DNA of 64,000 bases, taken from the NCBI GenBank assembly GCA_964611525.1, contig CAZTAL010000053.1:1-64000 (forward strand), in the 5' to 3' direction. Positions 61,478 through 64,000 of this stretch are shown in pieces (within the stretch, counting starts at the first letter, position 1; each line of letters begins with the position of its first letter). Below the pieces are notes generated by a model that saw only the letters and a list, made by a program, of their open reading frames with translations, was not told the origin of the DNA and did no database searches. Origin of the DNA: JAAYJR01 sp964611525 (lineage in GTDB: Bacteria > Bacteroidota > Bacteroidia > Bacteroidales > Prolixibacteraceae). Position numbers and translations under genes: made by a program.

Positions 61478-64000
61478 ATGTTGATGGATCGTTTTTTATC
61501 CCTTTGTGCCAAATATATTTACAGTAAGCATGGCAATGAGCTTCACGATATTTGCCTTGTCTTTCCCAACAGGCGTGCAGGAGTGTTTTTTTACTCATAC
61601 CTTCAAAAATATTTATCACGGCCAGTTATTGCTCCGTGTATTACCCAGGTGAACAAACTTATATACAGTTATTCAGATTTGATTTGCGCTGAAAAATTGC
61701 ACCTGGTCTCTGTTCTCTATAACATTTTTACAAGTCATGTCGCGACAGATGAAACTTTCGACGATTTTTATTTCTGGGGAGAGGTGCTTTTATCCGATTT
61801 CAATGATATAGATCTGTACATGGTAAATGCAAAAGATATATTTACAAATATTTCCGATATCAAAGAGATCGAATCGCTTTTTGATTACCTTACAAAAGAA
61901 CAAAAAGAAGCTCTTGCCATGTTTTGGGGCTCGCTGGGCGATATTGAGAAAAAAATTCACAATAAAAGATTCGTTAACCTGTGGCATAAACTTTATCCTG
62001 TTTACAGTGATTTTAAAAAGGTATTATATAAGCGGGGTACAGGCTACAGCGGCATGATATACCGGCAGGTTGTCGAAGAACTTGAAAACAGAAAGTTATC
62101 CTTTGATTATAAGAAGTATTATTTCATAGGACTGAATGCCCTGAACAGCTGCGAGAAGGCTTTCTTTTCCTATTTTAGGAAATACGATAAAGCTGTCTTT
62201 TTGTGGGATTACAACAATTATTATCTTGAAGATAAATATAATGAAGCAGGATTGTTTATGAGAGACAACCTCATGAGATTTCCACCTCCCGGTGATTTTT
62301 TGATAAGCAATGGCACTTATAAAAATAAAAAGATAAGCGTAAAGGCAATTGCTTCCAATCACGGGCAGGCTTTGGAAATACCGGGATTTATCAGCAGAAC
62401 AGGCCATATGGGGGGATTTGACACTACGGCTGTAGTTCTTGCTGATGAATCGTTGCTTTTTCCTGCATTAGGCGCACTTCCCGAAGATGTTAAAACCGTT
62501 AATGTAACTATGGGATATCCGGTAAAGGATTCTGTAGTGTATGGTTTTCTTCTGCTTCTTATCAATCTTTTTAAAAACCGGGGAAAAGACAAAGAGGGTA
62601 ACAGTTTTATTTATCACCGGTTTGTGACTGATATACTTAATCATCAGCTGTTGGGGAACGCTGAACCGGATAAAGTTAATGAGTTTATCAGCAGGTTAAA
62701 AGAGAAGAACAGGTTGACAGTCCCGTTAAATGAAATCAATTTTTCAACAATACACAAAGTGATATTTGATTTGCCCGGCGACGTAAAAGACTACAGTACA
62801 TATTTTATCAATGTGCTTACAGTTTTGTATGAAACGTTGAAAGATACAGATCCTGAAAACCATTTGCCTGCCGAGATTATTTACACACTTTTCCAGGGTA
62901 CTGAAAAATTACGTTCAGTTGTCAGAGAAACAATGGAGGATCAAGGTGTAAAAATTAGTGAAACAGTGTATTTCAGGTTACTGGGACAATATCTCGGACA
63001 ACTCTCAGTGCCATTCGAAGGAGAGCCTCTTAAAGGGATACAGGTTATGGGTATTCTTGAGACCAGGTGCCTGGATTTTGATAATGTTGTAATCCTGGGA
63101 TTTAATGAAAATAAATGGCCGCGGCAATTTTCATCACCCTCTTTCATTCCTTATAATATTCGCAAAGGATTCGGCATGCCAGGGATTGACGAGCAGGACG
63201 CTATGTATGCATATTATTTTTACCGTTTAATTGACAGGGCAAAAAACATTACTGCCACCTATAGTACCCTGAAGGAGGGTATCAGCACGGGGGAGCTCAG
63301 CCGATACGGTTTTCAGCTTCTGTATGATTCCAATTTCAATATCAGTAGCGAAAATATGGTTTTTCCCTTCCTGGGCGATCCTGTGCCTCCTGTTGTAATA
63401 GAGAGTTCTTTAAGGGACAGGGAAATCCTGATACAAAACAATTCTCCCGACAAACCCCTGTCACCTACAGCAATCAATATTTATCTTCAGTGCCGTTTGA
63501 GGTTTTACTTCCGCTATATACTTAAATTGCCCGAGCCGGATGAGGTGAAGGATGAAATTGACAGTCCTGTTTTTGGCAGCATCTTCCATGAAACTATGGA
63601 AAACCTTTACCTGCCTTTTGTCGGGAAGGAAGTTACCAAAAGCGGACTGGCAGAGATTAAGAACCGAAATAAATTAACAGAAGAAGAGATACTTAAAGCT
63701 TTAAATAAACATTATTATAAGAATGATGACCACCAGAACCTCAGAAAGCCGGAAGGTAAAACAATATTAATATTTGAAAATATCAAAACCTTTTTGAAGA
63801 GACTCATTGAAACAGATATTCAACTTGCCCCGTTCAGATTGATTTCTCTTGAAAAAAAATATGTTACACGGTTGGATGTGAATATAGGTGACAGACGGCT
63901 TCCTGTTTATCTCGGTGGCACAATAGACAGGGTTGACATGATCAACGGCACGGTGAGGGTAATGGATTACAAGACGGGAAATGTCGATTCCTTATCATTC
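61478..64000 (+). CDS. AddB-like PD-(D/E)XK nuclease, 3' end beyond the window
   Basis: An uninterrupted frame of 841 codons from ATG 61478 (ATG 61484 also possible) to the window edge. The N-terminal part is a degenerate helicase-like domain (LVFPNRRAGVFFYSYLQKYL, the inactive AddB type). The middle has VMGILETRCLDFDNVVILGF and NENKWPRQF. The C-terminal PD-(D/E)XK nuclease begins LSPTAINIYLQCRLRFYFRY (near residue 663), with GTIDRVD and the catalytic VMDYKTG (about 827-833) at the edge. Bacteroidota AddB-like proteins pair with a UvrD/AddA helicase-nuclease to process double-strand breaks. About 100 residues are expected beyond the window. The neighbouring addA is not visible. Confidence 0.9.
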   Translation, partial: MLMDRFLSLCAKYIYSKHGNELHDICLVFPNRRAGVFFYSYLQKYLSRPVIAPCITQVNKLIYSYSDLICAEKLHLVSVLYNIFTSHVATDETFDDFYFWGEVLLSDFNDIDLYMVNAKDIFTNISDIKEIESLFDYLTKEQKEALAMFWGSLGDIEKKIHNKRFVNLWHKLYPVYSDFKKVLYKRGTGYSGMIYRQVVEELENRKLSFDYKKYYFIGLNALNSCEKAFFSYFRKYDKAVFLWDYNNYYLEDKYNEAGLFMRDNLMRFPPPGDFLISNGTYKNKKISVKAIASNHGQALEIPGFISRTGHMGGFDTTAVVLADESLLFPALGALPEDVKTVNVTMGYPVKDSVVYGFLLLLINLFKNRGKDKEGNSFIYHRFVTDILNHQLLGNAEPDKVNEFISRLKEKNRLTVPLNEINFSTIHKVIFDLPGDVKDYSTYFINVLTVLYETLKDTDPENHLPAEIIYTLFQGTEKLRSVVRETMEDQGVKISETVYFRLLGQYLGQLSVPFEGEPLKGIQVMGILETRCLDFDNVVILGFNENKWPRQFSSPSFIPYNIRKGFGMPGIDEQDAMYAYYFYRLIDRAKNITATYSTLKEGISTGELSRYGFQLLYDSNFNISSENMVFPFLGDPVPPVVIESSLRDREILIQNNSPDKPLSPTAINIYLQCRLRFYFRYILKLPEPDEVKDEIDSPVFGSIFHETMENLYLPFVGKEVTKSGLAEIKNRNKLTEEEILKALNKHYYKNDDHQNLRKPEGKTILIFENIKTFLKRLIETDIQLAPFRLISLEKKYVTRLDVNIGDRRLPVYLGGTIDRVDMINGTVRVMDYKTGNVDSLSF

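Overview
The window reads as ordinary chromosome of an AT-rich, probably anaerobic member of the Bacteroidota, most likely Bacteroidales/Marinilabiliales-like. The evidence is gene content (PPi-dependent phosphofructokinase, ATP-type PEP carboxykinase, DUF4301, DUF4159, DUF6340-like lipoproteins, BatA-type proteins, a fused acyltransferase of the ornithine/glycine-lipid type, an AddB-like nuclease of the Bacteroidota kind), the lack of Shine-Dalgarno sequences before most genes, and several -7 boxes of the form TAnnTTTG in front of genes. The genus cannot be fixed from sequence alone. No tRNA, rRNA, CRISPR array, prophage or intact insertion sequence was seen.

Layout. 0.4-2.5 kb: a SixA-like phosphatase, RsmE and a DUF4159 protein. 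2.6-9.2 kb: PPi-phosphofructokinase, a CNNM/CorC-like protein, an FKBP lipoprotein, a ClC channel and a broken piece of a second ClC gene. 9.5-17.4 kb: pckA, xerD, aroQ, lolA, ftsK, argF. 17.4-23.8 kb: an MFS transporter, a broken AsmA-like gene, a lipoprotein hydrolase, a TPR protein and a DUF4301 protein. 24.0-29.3 kb: a forward operon (radical SAM protein, fused acyltransferase, DUF368/PopT-type flippase, aroE, low-molecular-weight tyrosine phosphatase). 29.4-41.2 kb: a MaoC hydratase, a WecA/MraY-type transferase, a Tat-exported oxidoreductase with an FGE-like lipoprotein, a lipid kinase, then a reverse operon from a membrane vWA-type protein through two paralogous lipoproteins to dapA. 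41.7-49.2 kb: argS, then a regulatory module described below. 49.3-56.1 kb: RNA methyltransferase, serine acetyltransferase, nicotinamide riboside uptake and phosphorylation, a C-terminal processing protease and guaA. 56.6-64.0 kb: a five-LysM/periplasmic-binding fusion, a BatA-type protein and a PD-(D/E)XK nuclease that runs off the window.

The most interesting part is 43.7-49.2 kb. It holds an ECF-type sigma factor, a membrane protein with three anti-sigma-like repeats and TPRs, a secreted TPR-CHAT protease-like protein with its His/Cys dyad intact, and, divergent from that, a previously unmarked 47-residue peptide gene with a Gly-Gly leader. The sigma gene and the peptide gene share a promoter that fits neither the usual Bacteroidota consensus nor anything else in the window: GGGTTACCTTTTT, then an AATAGA box at identical spacing. 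This suggests an autoregulated sigma circuit that also drives the peptide, with the CHAT protein as a possible processing or effector partner.

The intergenic DNA is rich in small mobile or repeated elements: a MITE-like family of about 133 bp with five copies, a 159-bp MITE-like pair in inverted orientation bracketing 9.7 kb, two related leaders in front of aroE and the tyrosine phosphatase gene, and a diverged 86-bp tandem repeat. Three places carry RNA-like signals without a gene to explain them (5.9 kb, 41.6 kb, 56.4 kb).
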